NCBI RefSeq assembly: GCF_026153295.1
Contig: NZ_CP110615.1
Location: 2,418,001 to 2,482,000 of the forward strand
Direction: 5' to 3'
From: Rhodococcus antarcticus
GTDB lineage: Bacteria > Actinomycetota > Actinomycetes > Mycobacteriales > Mycobacteriaceae
DNA: 64,000 nucleotides
Made by a program: the position numbers and the translations under genes. This document shows positions 21,295 to 30,702 of the stretch, piece by piece. The first letter of the stretch is position 1, and every line of letters starts with the position of its first letter. The notes beneath the pieces are model-generated. The model did no database searches, was not told where the DNA came from, and worked only from the letters and a program-made list of their open reading frames with translations.

Positions 21295-21357
21295 GAGCGT
21301 CGACGTTAGTCGTTGCGTGGCGGAACAACGTCGACCGGTCGCACCGTTGCACCCAGC
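21295..21357. promoter_or_regulatory. divergent crcB/aldo-keto reductase promoter with inverted repeat
   Basis: Inverted repeat GTCGACGTT (21299-21307) and AACGTCGAC (21327-21335), 19 bases apart, covers the crcB -10 hexamer TAACGT (minus, 21303-21308). It looks like an operator for a dimeric regulator; none is encoded next to it. Confidence 0.4.
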
Positions 21358-22218
21358 ATGACGACACCGAACGCCTCCAGCTCCGGCACCTTCGACATCC
21401 CGGGCGTGGGTGGCGTCAACCGACTCGGCTACGGCGCCATGCGCATCACCGGCGAGGGCATCTGGGGCGAGCCCGCCAGCCGGGAGACCGCCCGCGAAGT
21501 CCTGCGACGGGCCGTCGAGCTGGGCGTGAACTTCATCGACACCGCTGACTCCTACGGTCCGGACGTCTCCGAGGAGATCATCGCCGAGGCCCTGCACCCG
21601 TACGCCGACGGCCTCGTCATCGCGACCAAGGCCGGCCTGACCCGCACCGGCCCCGACGTGTGGGTCCCGCTCGGCCGCGCGGAGTACCTGCGCCAGCAGG
21701 CCGAGAAGAGCCTGCGCAACCTGAAGGTCGACGTCATCGACCTGTTCCAGCTGCACCGCATCGACCCCAAGGTCGACACCGCCGAGCAGTTCGGCGTCCT
21801 CAAGGAGCTGCAGGACGAGGGCAAGGTCAAGGCCCTGGGCCTGTCGCAGGTCTCGGTCGCCGAGATCGAGGAGGCCTCCAAGGTCTTCACCGTCGCCACC
21901 GTGCAGAACCGCTACAACCTCACCGACCGCAGCGCCGCCGACGTGCAGGCCTACTGCGCCGCCCACGGCATCGGCTTCATCCCGTGGGCCCCGGTCTCCG
22001 CCGGCGAGCTCGCCCAGCCGGGCGGCCCGGTCGACGAGATCGCCACCCGAACCGGGGCGAGCCACGCCCAGGTCGCCCTGGCCTGGATCCTGCAGTCCTC
22101 GCCGGTGAACCTGCCGATCCCCGGCACCGGCTCCGTCGCGCACCTGGAGGACAACCTGGGCGGGGCCGGGCTCACGCTGTCCGACGCCGACCTCGCGGAG
22201 CTCACCAACGCCGCCTGA
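21358..22218 (+). CDS. aldo/keto reductase
   Basis: 286 aa (beta/alpha)8 NADPH-dependent reductase. The catalytic tetrad is D61, Y66, K91 and H133 ([24 protein letters not shown]). The C-terminal NADPH-binding region [15 protein letters not shown] is intact. The ATG at 21358 gives the expected N-terminus. Substrate cannot be told from sequence. A strong hairpin 14 bases after the stop ends the unit. Confidence 0.9.
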   Translation: MTTPNASSSGTFDIPGVGGVNRLGYGAMRITGEGIWGEPASRETAREVLRRAVELGVNFIDTADSYGPDVSEEIIAEALHPYADGLVIATKAGLTRTGPDVWVPLGRAEYLRQQAEKSLRNLKVDVIDLFQLHRIDPKVDTAEQFGVLKELQDEGKVKALGLSQVSVAEIEEASKVFTVATVQNRYNLTDRSAADVQAYCAAHGIGFIPWAPVSAGELAQPGGPVDEIATRTGASHAQVALAWILQSSPVNLPIPGTGSVAHLEDNLGGAGLTLSDADLAELTNAA

Positions 22219-22232
22219 GCACCCCTCACCGG

Positions 22233-22263
22233 GCGCCCCGGCCGCCGTCAGCGGTCGGGGCGC
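22233..22263 (+). terminator. terminator after aldo/keto reductase
   Basis: A 13-bp stem (one G-T pair) with a 5-base loop CGTCA, GCGCCCCGGCCGC against GCGGTCGGGGCGC. Confidence 0.65.
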
Positions 22264-22283
22264 TCGTGCGTCCGGACCCCTCG

Positions 22284-22313
22284 TTGGCATCGCAGCGGGG
22301 CCGGGTGCACAGT
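22284..22313 (+). promoter_or_regulatory. possible promoter of the acyl-CoA ligase gene
   Basis: TTGGCA (22284-22289) and CACAGT (22308-22313) are spaced by 18 bases, giving a leader of about 40 bases before the ATG. Confidence 0.35.
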
Positions 22314-22359
22314 GGTGAGGCCCGTCACAGAGCAGTGGCGGAGCCTAGGAGGCCGCCCG

Positions 22360-24042
22360 ATGACCAGCACGCCCGTCCACCCGGGAACCACCAGCACACG
22401 CATCCTGCCGCCGGGGCTGCCCGAGCACCTGGACGTGCCCGCGGTCGACGTCGGGGCGGTGCTCCGCGGGGCGGCCCGGCGCTACGGCGAGCACACGGCG
22501 TTCCACCAGGACGGCGCCGAGATCACCTACGCCGCGCTGCTGGCCGAGGCGGCGCAGGTGGCGCACGGCCTGCGCGCGCAGGGCATCGTCCCCGGCGACG
22601 TGGTGGCCGTGCACATGCCCAACTGCCTCGACTACCCGGCCGTGTACTACGGGATCCTGATGGCCGGGGCCGTCTTCAGCCCCACCAACCCGCTGCTGCC
22701 GCCAGCTGAGCTCGCCTTCCAGCTGCGCGACTCGGCGGCGGTCGCCGTGGTCACCTGGGGTGCTGCCTCCGGCGTGCTGGCCGCCGTCCGCGAGCAGGTG
22801 CCCGCACGCCTGGTGGTCACCGTGGACGCGAGCCTGCCCGACTCCCTCACCCTCGCCGAGCTCCGGGCCGGGCAGCCGTCCACGGCCCCGGACGGGCGGC
22901 CGCAGCCCGGCGAGCTCGCCCACCTGGCCTACACCGGTGGCACCACCGGCCGCAGCAAGGGCGTGCGGCTGACCCACCGCCACGTCGTCACCAACGTGGT
23001 GCAGTCCGCGTGCTGGACCTCGGGCAGCACGGCCGGGCTCGACGCCGAGGGTGACCTGCTGCTGGACCAGGTGGGCTCCGCGCAGGAGTGGCCCACCCGG
23101 CTGGGCACCGGGGTCTCGGTCACCATCACGCCCTGGTTCCACGCGATGGGGGTCATCGGGTACCTCAACGTGCCGGTGCTGACCGGGTACACCTGCGTGA
23201 TCCACCAGCGATTCGACCCGGGTGCGTACCTCGCCGACGTCGAGCGCTTCGGGGCCACCATGATCGGCGGCGCTCCCCCGGTGTTCGTGGCCCTGCTCCG
23301 CCACCCGGACGCCGCCACCCGGGACCTGTCCACCGTGCTCGGCCTCTCCTCCGGCGCCGCACCGCTGCCGGTCACCGTGATCGAGGCGCTCCGGGTGCGG
23401 TTCCCGGACGCCGTCATCGGGGAGGGCTACGGCCTCACCGAGGTGACGATGGTGGCGACGATGAACCCCTCGTGGCGCTCCGGCGTGCGCAAGGTCGGCA
23501 CCGTGGGGGTGCCGGCCCACGGCACCGAGGTGCGCCTGCTCGACCCGTACGGCGCCGAGGTGCCCACCGGCGGGCGGGGTGAGGTCTACCTGCGCGGGCC
23601 CCAGGTGATGGAGGGCTACCACGAGCGACCCGACGCGACGGCCGAGGTGCTGGTCGACGGCTGGCTGCGCACCGGGGACGTGGGGGTGCTGGACGCCGAC
23701 GGCTACCTGTCCATCGTCGACCGGGCCAAGGACATGCTGCTCTACAAGGGCTACAACGTGTTCCCCCGCGAGCTGGAGGAGATCCTGCACACGCACCCCG
23801 GGGTCGCCGGGGCCGCGGTGGTGGGGCGGCCGGACGAGGAGGCCGGGGAGCTGCCCGTGGCGTTCGTGGCCCTCGTCCCCGGCGCGGAGGTCACCGCCGA
23901 GGGGCTGCGCGAGCACGTCAACGCCCAGGTGGTGCACTACAAGAAGCTGCGCGAGGTGCACCTGGTGGACGCGATCCCCGTCTCGGCCGCCGGCAAGGTG
24001 CTGCGTCGGGAGCTGCGCGACGGGCTCACCGCGCACACCTGA
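22360..24042 (+). CDS. fatty acid-CoA ligase (AMP-binding enzyme)
   Basis: 560 aa adenylate-forming enzyme. The P-loop-like YTGGTTGRSKG is near residues 191-201, the A5 motif is GEGYGLTE, the hinge YKGYNVFPRELE and the catalytic Lys in AAGKVLRREL near the end. It activates a carboxylic acid, probably a medium or long fatty acid, to acyl-CoA. ATG at 22360 has AGGAGG 7 bases upstream, so this gene has a classical leader, unlike many neighbours. Single-gene unit with terminators on both sides. Confidence 0.9.
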   Translation: MTSTPVHPGTTSTRILPPGLPEHLDVPAVDVGAVLRGAARRYGEHTAFHQDGAEITYAALLAEAAQVAHGLRAQGIVPGDVVAVHMPNCLDYPAVYYGILMAGAVFSPTNPLLPPAELAFQLRDSAAVAVVTWGAASGVLAAVREQVPARLVVTVDASLPDSLTLAELRAGQPSTAPDGRPQPGELAHLAYTGGTTGRSKGVRLTHRHVVTNVVQSACWTSGSTAGLDAEGDLLLDQVGSAQEWPTRLGTGVSVTITPWFHAMGVIGYLNVPVLTGYTCVIHQRFDPGAYLADVERFGATMIGGAPPVFVALLRHPDAATRDLSTVLGLSSGAAPLPVTVIEALRVRFPDAVIGEGYGLTEVTMVATMNPSWRSGVRKVGTVGVPAHGTEVRLLDPYGAEVPTGGRGEVYLRGPQVMEGYHERPDATAEVLVDGWLRTGDVGVLDADGYLSIVDRAKDMLLYKGYNVFPRELEEILHTHPGVAGAAVVGRPDEEAGELPVAFVALVPGAEVTAEGLREHVNAQVVHYKKLREVHLVDAIPVSAAGKVLRRELRDGLTAHT

Positions 24043-24078
24043 GCCGTCCGGGGTCCACGAGCCCCGCCCCGCACAGCA

Positions 24079-24112
24079 CTCGAGCCCGGTACCTCCAGGT
24101 ACCGGGCTCGAG
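24079..24112. terminator. bidirectional terminator between acyl-CoA ligase and tmRNA
   Basis: A perfect 15-bp stem with a TCCA loop (CTCGAGCCCGGTACC and its complement) lies between the two convergent genes, 14 bases beyond the tmRNA 3' end. Confidence 0.8.
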
Positions 24113-24126
24113 CGTCGAGCAGGGGG

Positions 24127-24494
24127 TGGAGGTGCCGGGAATCGAACCCGGGTCCTCCGCCGGCTCACCAGGGCTTCTCCGTGCGCAGTCGGCTACGTCT
24201 CTGCTCGGACCTCCCGATCACACCGACGAGTCAGGATGACGGTCCCAGCCGCTGTTTGGTGTCCCCAGCGGGTCCGCGGCCGACCCGCTGGGTAAGAGCC
24301 CTCTAGTCGATGCCAGGGTCCGGGGCGAGGGCACACCCGGTCTGACAGAGTCGCTACTCGCTCAGGCGGCGAGGGCGAACTCGCGCTGACTGGAGTCGGC
24401 GCTTATATGTGTGCAGTGACGCTTGTGGTGGTCTCCTGCCTGCACCAGCACGCTTCCCCTGGATCAACGTACGGAGTCGAAACCGATCACCCCC
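24127..24494 (-). ncRNA. ssrA: transfer-messenger RNA
   Basis: 368 nt, one-piece tmRNA. The ends pair as a tRNA-like acceptor (GGGGGTG with CACCTCC) and the T-arm GGTTCGATTCCC is present; the 5' side has the conserved GGTTTCGACT. The mRNA part (24362-24400) encodes the tag ADSSQREFALAA followed by TGA, which fits the actinobacterial ALAA-ending tags. CCA is not encoded. Rescue of stalled ribosomes needs SmpB, encoded 2 kb upstream on the same strand. Confidence 0.95.
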
Positions 24495-24528
24495 GTGCGC
24501 TCCCGGCCCACGAGCGGCCGAGACGACC

Positions 24529-24534
24529 ACTGTA
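24529..24534 (-). promoter_or_regulatory. likely -10 element of ssrA
   Basis: TACAGT on the minus strand, 35 bases before the mature 5' end, leaving a short leader to be processed away. Confidence 0.45.
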
Positions 24535-24663
24535 ACCCCCGGGCCCGTCGGGATCATCCCCACCTCTCGTGGTGCTGCCCGGCCGCCCGCCCCAGCACCC
24601 GTCGCTCCCGCACACCGAACGGCCCCCGGCTCACCTGACGCCGTCGGACCGAGATGGGTGTGC

Positions 24664-24701
24664 GCGAACGACGGAGGTGTGTGCGAACGACGGAGGTGCG
24701 C
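24664..24701. repeat. 19-bp direct repeat between ssrA and the EamA gene
   Basis: Two adjacent copies of GCGAACGACGGAGGTG (period 19) lie in the 224-base gap. Apart from the ssrA promoter I see nothing else there. Confidence 0.75.
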
Positions 24702-24758
24702 CCCGGGCCACTCCTGCCCCAGGCCGACGACCGCCGGGTCGAGGGGGACCCCGTCGGC

Positions 24759-25595
24759 TCAGCCCTGGGCGGCGATCAGCCCGACCGCGACCGCCGCCAG
24801 CGCCATCCCCACCTGCTGCACCCGCCCGGTCCGCTCCCCCAGCACCACCGCCGCCAGCAGCACGGTCGCGGCCGGGTAGAGCGCCGTGATCACGCTGACC
24901 AGCGAGAGGAGCCCGCCCTGCACCGCGAACAGGAAGGCTGTGTTCGCCACCACGTCCAGCACACCGGCCAGCAGGGCCAGGCGCAGCGGCACCCCGCGCG
25001 GGGCCCGCAGCTGGCCGGCGACCACCGCGGCCACCAGCACCACCGAGGCCGCCCCCACCCGCGAGGCCAGCAGCGGCCAGAGCCCGGTGCCGGTGTCCAC
25101 CTGCGCCAGCAGCACGAAGTACACCGCGAACGCGACCCCGGAGCCCACGGTCAGCAGCGCCACCCGCCGGGTGAACGGCAGCGCGGACGGCGCCTCGCGG
25201 CTGACGAGCACCACCGCCACGAGCGCGAGCCCCGCACCCACCAGGGCGAGCTGACCGGGTCGCTCCCCCCGGGCCACGGCGAACAGCAGCGGGAGCCCCG
25301 CCACCAGCACGGCGGTCAGCGGCGACACCACGCTCATCGGCCCGGTGGCCAGGGCCAGGTAGAACCACCACACCGCGAGCCCGGCGGTCGCCCCCGCGGC
25401 GAGCCCCCACAGCAGCGAGCCGAGCTCGACGCGGCCGCCGACGACCGGCGCCACCGCGGCCACCAGCAGCACCGAGAGCGGGTAGCTGACCAGCACCACG
25501 CGCAGGGCCGCCACCCGGCGCGCGGCGACCCCACCCACGAAGTCGCTCACCCCGTAGCCGGCAGCGGCGAGCAGGGCCAGCAGCACTGCGCCCAT
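24759..25595 (-). CDS. EamA/DMT-family transporter
   Basis: 278 aa with ten predicted membrane helices in two five-helix EamA repeats; the first starts GYGVSDFVGGVAARR, the second after the loop near residue 140. The C-terminal conserved piece ALYPAATVLLAAVVLGERTG is typical. Members export amino acids or metabolites. It begins 10 bases after the amidohydrolase stop, so the two are probably co-expressed from the smpB transcript. Confidence 0.88.
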   Translation of the reverse strand: MGAVLLALLAAAGYGVSDFVGGVAARRVAALRVVLVSYPLSVLLVAAVAPVVGGRVELGSLLWGLAAGATAGLAVWWFYLALATGPMSVVSPLTAVLVAGLPLLFAVARGERPGQLALVGAGLALVAVVLVSREAPSALPFTRRVALLTVGSGVAFAVYFVLLAQVDTGTGLWPLLASRVGAASVVLVAAVVAGQLRAPRGVPLRLALLAGVLDVVANTAFLFAVQGGLLSLVSVITALYPAATVLLAAVVLGERTGRVQQVGMALAAVAVGLIAAQG

Positions 25596-25605
25596 CAGGT
25601 GGTGG

Positions 25606-26505
25606 TCACAGGCCGAGCAGTCGCGCGGGCGTGTGGTGCAGCACGCGGCGCAGGAAGTCCTCGCCCAGGCCGTCGTCGGCCGCGGCCCAGCCGGCGATGG
25701 CCCGCAGCTGGGTGGCGTAGTCGTAGGGGATGTTGGGGAAGTCGGTGCCCAGGACCACGCGGTCGCCGACGTCGACCAACCGGGCCGCCCAGTCGGCGGG
25801 CAGGGCGCACATCTGCTCGGTGAACGGGGTCCCGACCATGGTGGTGTCGAGGTGCACCCGCTCGAAGCGCGCCACCAGCTCCAGCGCCGTGTCGAACTCC
25901 GGCATCCCGGCGTGGGCCAGCACGGCCGTCAGCCGCGGGTGGCGGGCGAGGACCTCACCGAACACGTCCAGACCGGTGAAGGAACCGGGGATCGGTCCGT
26001 GCCCGCAGTGCACCACGGCCGGGACCCCGGCGTCGGCGACCAGGCCCCACGTGCTGTCCAGCTGGCGGTCGCGCGGGTCGAACCCGCCCACCTGCACGTG
26101 CACCTTGACCGCGCGGGCCCCGGCGTCGAGCGCGGCGGCGACGTAGTCGTGCACCCCGGGCTCGGGGAACAGGGTCGCCGTGGGCACCGCACCGTCGACG
26201 CGGTGGCCGAACTCGGTGGCCCACTCCGTCAGCCACGCCCCCATGCCCGGCTTGTGCGGGTACACCAGCGGCGCGAAGCCGATCACGCCCAGGCCCCGCA
26301 GCACCGACAGCCGCTCCGGCTCGGGCAGCGCGTAGTGCACCGGCCAGTCGGTGCCGTAGTGCTCGCCGGCGTGGGCGAAGTAGTCCCACACCTTGGCCAT
26401 GACCCGCTCGGGCAGGAAGTGCGTGTGCACGTCCACGAGCCCCGGGATCCCGAGCTCGCGGACCCAGCCCGCCACCGCTGCGTCGTCGGCCGGCCCCGCG
26501 GTCAC
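25606..26505 (-). CDS. amidohydrolase-2 family metal-dependent hydrolase
   Basis: 299 aa TIM-barrel hydrolase or decarboxylase of the ACMSD type. Metal ligands: HTH in VDVHTHFLP near residue 29, VHCGHG and AHAGMPEF in the middle, and the late Asp in [11 protein letters not shown]. Substrate unknown. The GTG start at 26505 overlaps the smpB stop (GTGA), so it is translationally coupled to smpB although functions look unrelated. Confidence 0.87.
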   Translation of the reverse strand: MTAGPADDAAVAGWVRELGIPGLVDVHTHFLPERVMAKVWDYFAHAGEHYGTDWPVHYALPEPERLSVLRGLGVIGFAPLVYPHKPGMGAWLTEWATEFGHRVDGAVPTATLFPEPGVHDYVAAALDAGARAVKVHVQVGGFDPRDRQLDSTWGLVADAGVPAVVHCGHGPIPGSFTGLDVFGEVLARHPRLTAVLAHAGMPEFDTALELVARFERVHLDTTMVGTPFTEQMCALPADWAARLVDVGDRVVLGTDFPNIPYDYATQLRAIAGWAAADDGLGEDFLRRVLHHTPARLLGL

Positions 26506-26978
26506 CCGCGCATGCCCTTGACCCGGCGGCCGAGCTCTCGGGTCACCTCGCGCTCGGTGTCCCGGCGCGCCAGGTCCTGCCGCTTGTCGTGGGCCTGCTT
26601 GCCCTTGCCGAGGCCGAGCTCGACCTTGACGTACCCGTTCTGGAAGTACAGCGACAGCGGGACCAGGGTCAGGCTGCCCTCGCGGGTCTTGCCGATGAGG
26701 CGCTCGATCTCGCTGGCGTGCAGCAGGAGCTTGCGCACCCGGCGCGGCGCGTGGTTGGTCCAGCTGCCCTGGGTGTACTCCGGGATGTGCAGCCCCCGCA
26801 GCCACACCTCGCCGTTGTCCACGGTCGCGAAGGCGTCGACGATGGAGACCTTGCCGTCGCGCAGGCTCTTCACCTCGGTGCCCACCAGGACCATGCCGGC
26901 CTCGTAGACGTCGATGATGGTGTAGTTGTGCCGAGCCTTGCGGTTGGTCGCGATCGCCTTCGTCCCCCGGTCACGCAC
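26502..26978 (-). CDS. smpB: SsrA-binding protein SmpB
   Basis: 158 aa. The OB-fold core begins [10 protein letters not shown] and continues with [14 protein letters not shown]; the basic C-terminal tail ([16 protein letters not shown]...) enters the ribosomal decoding centre in this family. It partners the tmRNA encoded nearby. GTG at 26978 has TAGGGT 6 bases upstream, so the mRNA is likely leaderless. Confidence 0.96.
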   Translation of the reverse strand: MRDRGTKAIATNRKARHNYTIIDVYEAGMVLVGTEVKSLRDGKVSIVDAFATVDNGEVWLRGLHIPEYTQGSWTNHAPRRVRKLLLHASEIERLIGKTREGSLTLVPLSLYFQNGYVKVELGLGKGKQAHDKRQDLARRDTEREVTRELGRRVKGMRG

Positions 26979-27002
26979 GAGAACACCCTACTGGCGGACG
27001 CA

Positions 27003-27905
27003 TCACTGGCGGACGTAGAGCCGCAGCGTGACGTAGGCGGTGACCGCGGCCAGCCCGATGCCGACGATGGCCAGCACCGGGGACACGAACAGCACGTCGC
27101 TCGTGGTGATCTGGCCGATGATGTTGGACTGGTAGAGATCGCGCAGCACGTCGTCGAGGAAGGCTGTCTTGGCCACGACGAGACCGCCGATGGCCAGCGC
27201 GGAGCCGATGACGCCGGCCACCACCGCCTCCAGGAGGAACGGCAGCTGGGTGTACCACCGCGTGGCCCCGACCAGGCGCATGATCCCCACCTCCGTCCGC
27301 CGGGTGTAGGCGGCCACCTGGATCATGTTCGAGATCAGCAGCAGCGCCGCGAAGGCCTGCAGGATCGCGATGGCGAACGCCGCGTTGCGGACGCCGCCGA
27401 GCACGGAGAACAGCCGCTGCACGAGGTCGGCCTGGTCCACGACCTTGTCCACGCCCGGCTTGGTGCCGAACTGCTGGTTGATGATCGCGAAGCGCTGGGG
27501 GTCGGTGAGCTTGACGCGGAAGGACGCGGGCAGGGCCTCCGGGCGCGCCAGCTGCACCAGCTCGGGCTGGTTCGCGAACACCTCCTGGAAGCGCGCGTAG
27601 GCGTCGGCCCGGCTCTCGTAGCTGACCGACTCCACCCCCGCGGTGGCCTCCAGGTCCCGCTGCAGGGTGGAGCAGATGGCCCCCGTGCAGGCGGCGTCGT
27701 TGGTGGACACGTCGTTGGTCAGGTAGACGGCCACCTCGACGCGGTCGAAGTAGATCTGCTCGGTCTTGTTGGTCATCTGGACCACCAGCAGGCCACCGCC
27801 GAGCAGGCCCAGGGAGATGGCCGTCGTGATGATCATGGCGATGGTCATGGTGATGTTGCGGCGCAGGCCGGTGACGACCTCGCTGAAGACGAAGCTGGCG
27901 CGCAT
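27003..27905 (-). CDS. ftsX: cell division ABC transporter permease FtsX
   Basis: 300 aa with four membrane helices and a large external loop between helices 1 and 2 (about 46-170), which in actinobacteria activates the RipC-type peptidoglycan hydrolase. C73 and C78 in that loop are placed for a disulfide. With FtsE it couples ATP hydrolysis to septal wall cleavage. It starts 74 bases after ftsE. Confidence 0.95.
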   Translation of the reverse strand: MRASFVFSEVVTGLRRNITMTIAMIITTAISLGLLGGGLLVVQMTNKTEQIYFDRVEVAVYLTNDVSTNDAACTGAICSTLQRDLEATAGVESVSYESRADAYARFQEVFANQPELVQLARPEALPASFRVKLTDPQRFAIINQQFGTKPGVDKVVDQADLVQRLFSVLGGVRNAAFAIAILQAFAALLLISNMIQVAAYTRRTEVGIMRLVGATRWYTQLPFLLEAVVAGVIGSALAIGGLVVAKTAFLDDVLRDLYQSNIIGQITTSDVLFVSPVLAIVGIGLAAVTAYVTLRLYVRQ

Positions 27906-27979
27906 GGGGGTTCGGGGTCCTCCGGGTCGGGGGCGGGCTGGCGGGGGTACAGCCCGGCGTTCTGGGTGGGGCCGTGGAG

Positions 27980-28669
27980 CTAGCGGCCCACCCCGTAGAC
28001 ACCCCGGGCCTCGTCGCGGACGACCTTGCCCAGGCTCAGCTCGACCACGCGGCGGCGCATCGAGTCGACGATGTGGTTGTCGTGGGTGGCCATGAGGACG
28101 GTGGTGCCGGTGCGGTTGATGCGCTCCAGGAGCAGCATGATGTCCTGGCTGGTGTCCGGGTCGAGGTTGCCGGTGGGCTCGTCGGCCAGCAGGAGCAGCG
28201 GGCGGTTCACGAACGCCCGGGCGATGGCCACGCGCTGCTGCTCACCACCGGAGAGCTCGCCTGGCAGCCGGTCGGCCTTGCCGGACAGACCCACCAGGTC
28301 CAGCACCTCGGGGACGACCTTCTTGATGGTGCCCCGGGGCTTGCCGATGACCTCGAGGGCGAAGGCGACGTTGTCGGCCACCGACTTCTGCTGCAGCAGG
28401 CGGAAGTCCTGGAACACGCAGCCCACCCGCTGGCGCAGCTTCGGCACCCGCCGGGCGGCCAGCTTGTTGACGTGGAAGCTGGCGACGTGGATGTCCCCGA
28501 TGGAGGGGATCTCCTCGCGGAGCAGCAGGTTGAGGAACGTCGACTTCCCGGAGCCCGAGGCACCGATGAGGAAGACGAACTCGCCCTTCTCGACCTTCAC
28601 CGTGACCCCGTCCAGCGCGGGCCGGGTGGAGGTCTTGTAGGACTTGGAGACGTTCTCGACGCTGATCAC
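27980..28669 (-). CDS. ftsE: cell division ATP-binding protein FtsE
   Basis: 229 aa ABC ATPase: Walker [10 protein letters not shown] (36-44), signature LSGGEQQR, Walker [14 protein letters not shown] and the switch His in ATHD. Pairs with FtsX. GTG at 28669 has TACAGT 8 bases upstream, suggesting leaderless translation. Confidence 0.96.
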   Translation of the reverse strand: MISVENVSKSYKTSTRPALDGVTVKVEKGEFVFLIGASGSGKSTFLNLLLREEIPSIGDIHVASFHVNKLAARRVPKLRQRVGCVFQDFRLLQQKSVADNVAFALEVIGKPRGTIKKVVPEVLDLVGLSGKADRLPGELSGGEQQRVAIARAFVNRPLLLLADEPTGNLDPDTSQDIMLLLERINRTGTTVLMATHDNHIVDSMRRRVVELSLGKVVRDEARGVYGVGR

Positions 28670-28715
28670 GGGTTCCTACTGTAGACACCCAACCTGAGGA
28701 CACCCTCTCCCCGCG

Positions 28716-28764
28716 CCGGGCGGGCGGACCGGGCGGGCGGACCGGGCGGGCGGACCGGGCGGGC
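28716..28764. repeat. 13-bp tandem repeat between ftsE and prfB
   Basis: CCGGGCGGGCGGA occurs three times in full (28716, 28729, 28742) with a fourth partial copy, ending next to the prfB stop. On the RNA of the minus strand it is a C-rich tract downstream of prfB. Confidence 0.95.
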
Positions 28765-29880
28765 TCAGTCGTCCGTGCCGCGCATGCGCCAGCGGATGCC
28801 GGCCTCGAGGAACCCGTCGATGTCCCCGTCCAGCACCGCGGAGGGGTTGTTGACCTCGAACTCGGTGCGCAGGTCCTTGACCATCTGGTAGGGGTGCAGC
28901 ACGTAGGAGCGCATCTGGTTGCCCCACGAGCTGCCGCCGTCGCCCTTGAGCGCGTCCATCTGCGCGCGCTCCTCCTGGCGCTTGACGGCGAGCAGCTTCG
29001 CCTGCAGCACCTTCATCGCCGCCACCTTGTTCTGCAGCTGGCTCTTCTCGTTCTGGCAGGTCACGACGATCCCGGTGGGGATGTGAGTCAGCCGCACCGC
29101 CGAGTCGGTGGTGTTGACGCTCTGCCCACCGGGCCCGGAGGAGCGGTACACGTCCACCCGCAGGTCGTTCTCGGCGATGTCGATGTGGTCGGTGGTCTCC
29201 ACCACCGGCAGCACCTCCACCCCGGCGAACGAGGTCTGCCGGCGCCCCTGGTTGTCGAACGGGCTGATCCGGACCAGCCGGTGGGTGCCCATCTCGACCG
29301 AGAGGGTGCCGTAGGCGTAGGGGGCCTTGATCGCGAAGGTGGCCGACTTCAGGCCCGCCTCCTCCGCGTAGGACGTGTCGTAGACCTCGGTGCCGTACCC
29401 GTGGCGCTCGGCCCAGCGCAGGTACATCCGCATGAGCATCTCGGCGAAGTCGGCCGCGTCCACCCCGCCGGCCTCGGACCGGATGTTCACCAGGGCGTCG
29501 CGCTCGTCGTACTCCCCGCTGAGCAGGGTGCGCACCTCCAGCGCGGCGATGTCGGTCCGCAGACCCGCCCGCTCGGTGTCCGCGTCCGCGGTGGCCTCGG
29601 CCTCCGCGTCGCCCTGCTCACCCTCGGCCAGCTCGTAGAGCAGGGGGAGGTCGTCCAGGCGCTGGCGCAGGGTCTCCACCCGCTTGAGCTCGGCCTGGGA
29701 GTGGGAGAGCTGGCTGGTCACCTGCTGGGCGTGCTCCTGGTCGTTCCACAGGTCCGGCGAGGCGGCCTGCTGCTCGAGCTCGTCGACCCGGCGGCGGAGC
29801 TCCTCGACGTCCAGCACCGCCTCGACCGTGCCCAGGGTGGTGTCGAGCTCGGCGAGGTCGGAGATGACGTCAGGGTGCAC
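28765..29880 (-). CDS. prfB: peptide chain release factor 2
   Basis: 371 aa. The stop-codon-reading motif SPF is at 206-208 and the catalytic GGQ at 251-253. It releases peptides at UGA and UAA. The gene is a single uninterrupted frame with no internal UGA, so it lacks the programmed frameshift found in many bacteria. GTG at 29880 has TAAACT 8 bases upstream, so the message is likely leaderless. Confidence 0.96.
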   Translation of the reverse strand: MHPDVISDLAELDTTLGTVEAVLDVEELRRRVDELEQQAASPDLWNDQEHAQQVTSQLSHSQAELKRVETLRQRLDDLPLLYELAEGEQGDAEAEATADADTERAGLRTDIAALEVRTLLSGEYDERDALVNIRSEAGGVDAADFAEMLMRMYLRWAERHGYGTEVYDTSYAEEAGLKSATFAIKAPYAYGTLSVEMGTHRLVRISPFDNQGRRQTSFAGVEVLPVVETTDHIDIAENDLRVDVYRSSGPGGQSVNTTDSAVRLTHIPTGIVVTCQNEKSQLQNKVAAMKVLQAKLLAVKRQEERAQMDALKGDGGSSWGNQMRSYVLHPYQMVKDLRTEFEVNNPSAVLDGDIDGFLEAGIRWRMRGTDD

Positions 29881-29901
29881 GTCTGTCGAGTTTACGTGCC
29901 C

Positions 29902-29943
29902 TCACACGCGAGCGACCCGCCACGTCACACGCGAGCGACCCGC
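29902..29943. repeat. 19-bp direct repeat duplicating the padR 3' end
   Basis: TCACACGCGAGCGACCCGC occurs at 29902-29920 and 29925-29943. The second copy is the coding end of the PadR gene, including its stop; the first is a duplicate of that stop region just downstream. Confidence 0.9.
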
Positions 29944-30449
29944 TCGACCACCTTGGCCACGGCCTTCACGTGCGCCACCGCGAACTCCGCCGCCGCCACC
30001 GCGTACGGGCCCTCGGCCTCCCTGGCCGCGATCCGGGCCGTGGCCAGCCGCTGGGCCAGCACCTGCCGGGCCCCGTCCACCAGGCGCTCGCGCTGGGGGC
30101 CGGTCAGCTCGCCGGCGTGCACCAGCCGCAGCAGCAGGGGGCTGCGGACCGCGTCCGCGGACCCCACCGGCTCCGCGGCGAGCCAGCCGCGGAAGGCCTT
30201 GCGGCCGGCTGCGGTCAGCACGTACTGCTGGCTGGCGCGCGGCCCCCGCCGACCGAGCCGCAGCAGGCCGGCCGCCGCCATCACCGGCAGCTCGCGGTAG
30301 ACCTGGCTGCGGGTGAGGCCGAAGAAGCCGCTGTAGGTGGACTCCGCGCTGCTCACGAGCTCGCCCCCCGTCGCGGGCCCGTCCCGGAGCAGTCCCAGCA
30401 GGGCGGCGGCGGTCGCGTTCACGGTCACGGGGGCGGGGGCGGCAGCCAT
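29925..30449 (-). CDS. PadR-family transcriptional regulator
   Basis: 174 aa. The N-terminal winged helix (about 10-90) shows the PadR pattern: [15 protein letters not shown], recognition helix region [20 protein letters not shown], wing [15 protein letters not shown]. The C-terminal helical part (about 100-170) would dimerise. It is divergent from the peptide importer operon with a 249-base gap that also holds a small gene, and it may regulate that operon or itself; ligand unknown. Confidence 0.85.
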   Translation of the reverse strand: MAAAPAPVTVNATAAALLGLLRDGPATGGELVSSAESTYSGFFGLTRSQVYRELPVMAAAGLLRLGRRGPRASQQYVLTAAGRKAFRGWLAAEPVGSADAVRSPLLLRLVHAGELTGPQRERLVDGARQVLAQRLATARIAAREAEGPYAVAAAEFAVAHVKAVAKVVERVARV

Positions 30450-30555
30450 GCGCCCACGGTGCCACAGCCGCACCGACCGGACCGGACCGTCCACCTGGGA
30501 CCCACCGCCGGGCTTCGGGCCGTTCGCAAGCACAACGATGTGACATCCTCGTGTC

Positions 30556-30702
30556 GTGGATGAGGCGTGGTTCACACCGACGGAACATGCTGAGAGCATC
30601 CTGGGCGGCAGCCACCGGCCGAACACCGGCTCGTGGCCCGACGTTGAGCCGCTGTTCACCCACGAGGTGGCCGGCGGCGGACGAGATGAGGAGATCGAGT
30701 GA
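30556..30702 (+). CDS. small 48-residue acidic protein ahead of the peptide importer operon
   Basis: A 49-codon frame from GTG to TGA. The product begins [18 protein letters not shown] and ends GGGRDEEIE: acidic, no signal peptide, no membrane helix, no recognised family. Support for its reality: third positions are mostly G/C as in neighbours, CATCCT lies 6 bases before the start, and the stop overlaps the first permease start in GTGA, the same junction used by real genes here. It could be a leader controlling the operon or a small subunit. Confidence 0.6.
   Translation: MDEAWFTPTEHAESILGGSHRPNTGSWPDVEPLFTHEVAGGGRDEEIE

Noticed and set aside
24127..24494. Genomic island integrated at ssrA
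   Set aside because: tmRNA 3' end is followed by a terminator and an ordinary acyl-CoA ligase; no integrase or duplicated 3' end.
28765..29880. Programmed frameshift in prfB
   Set aside because: No internal UGA; frame is continuous from GTG.
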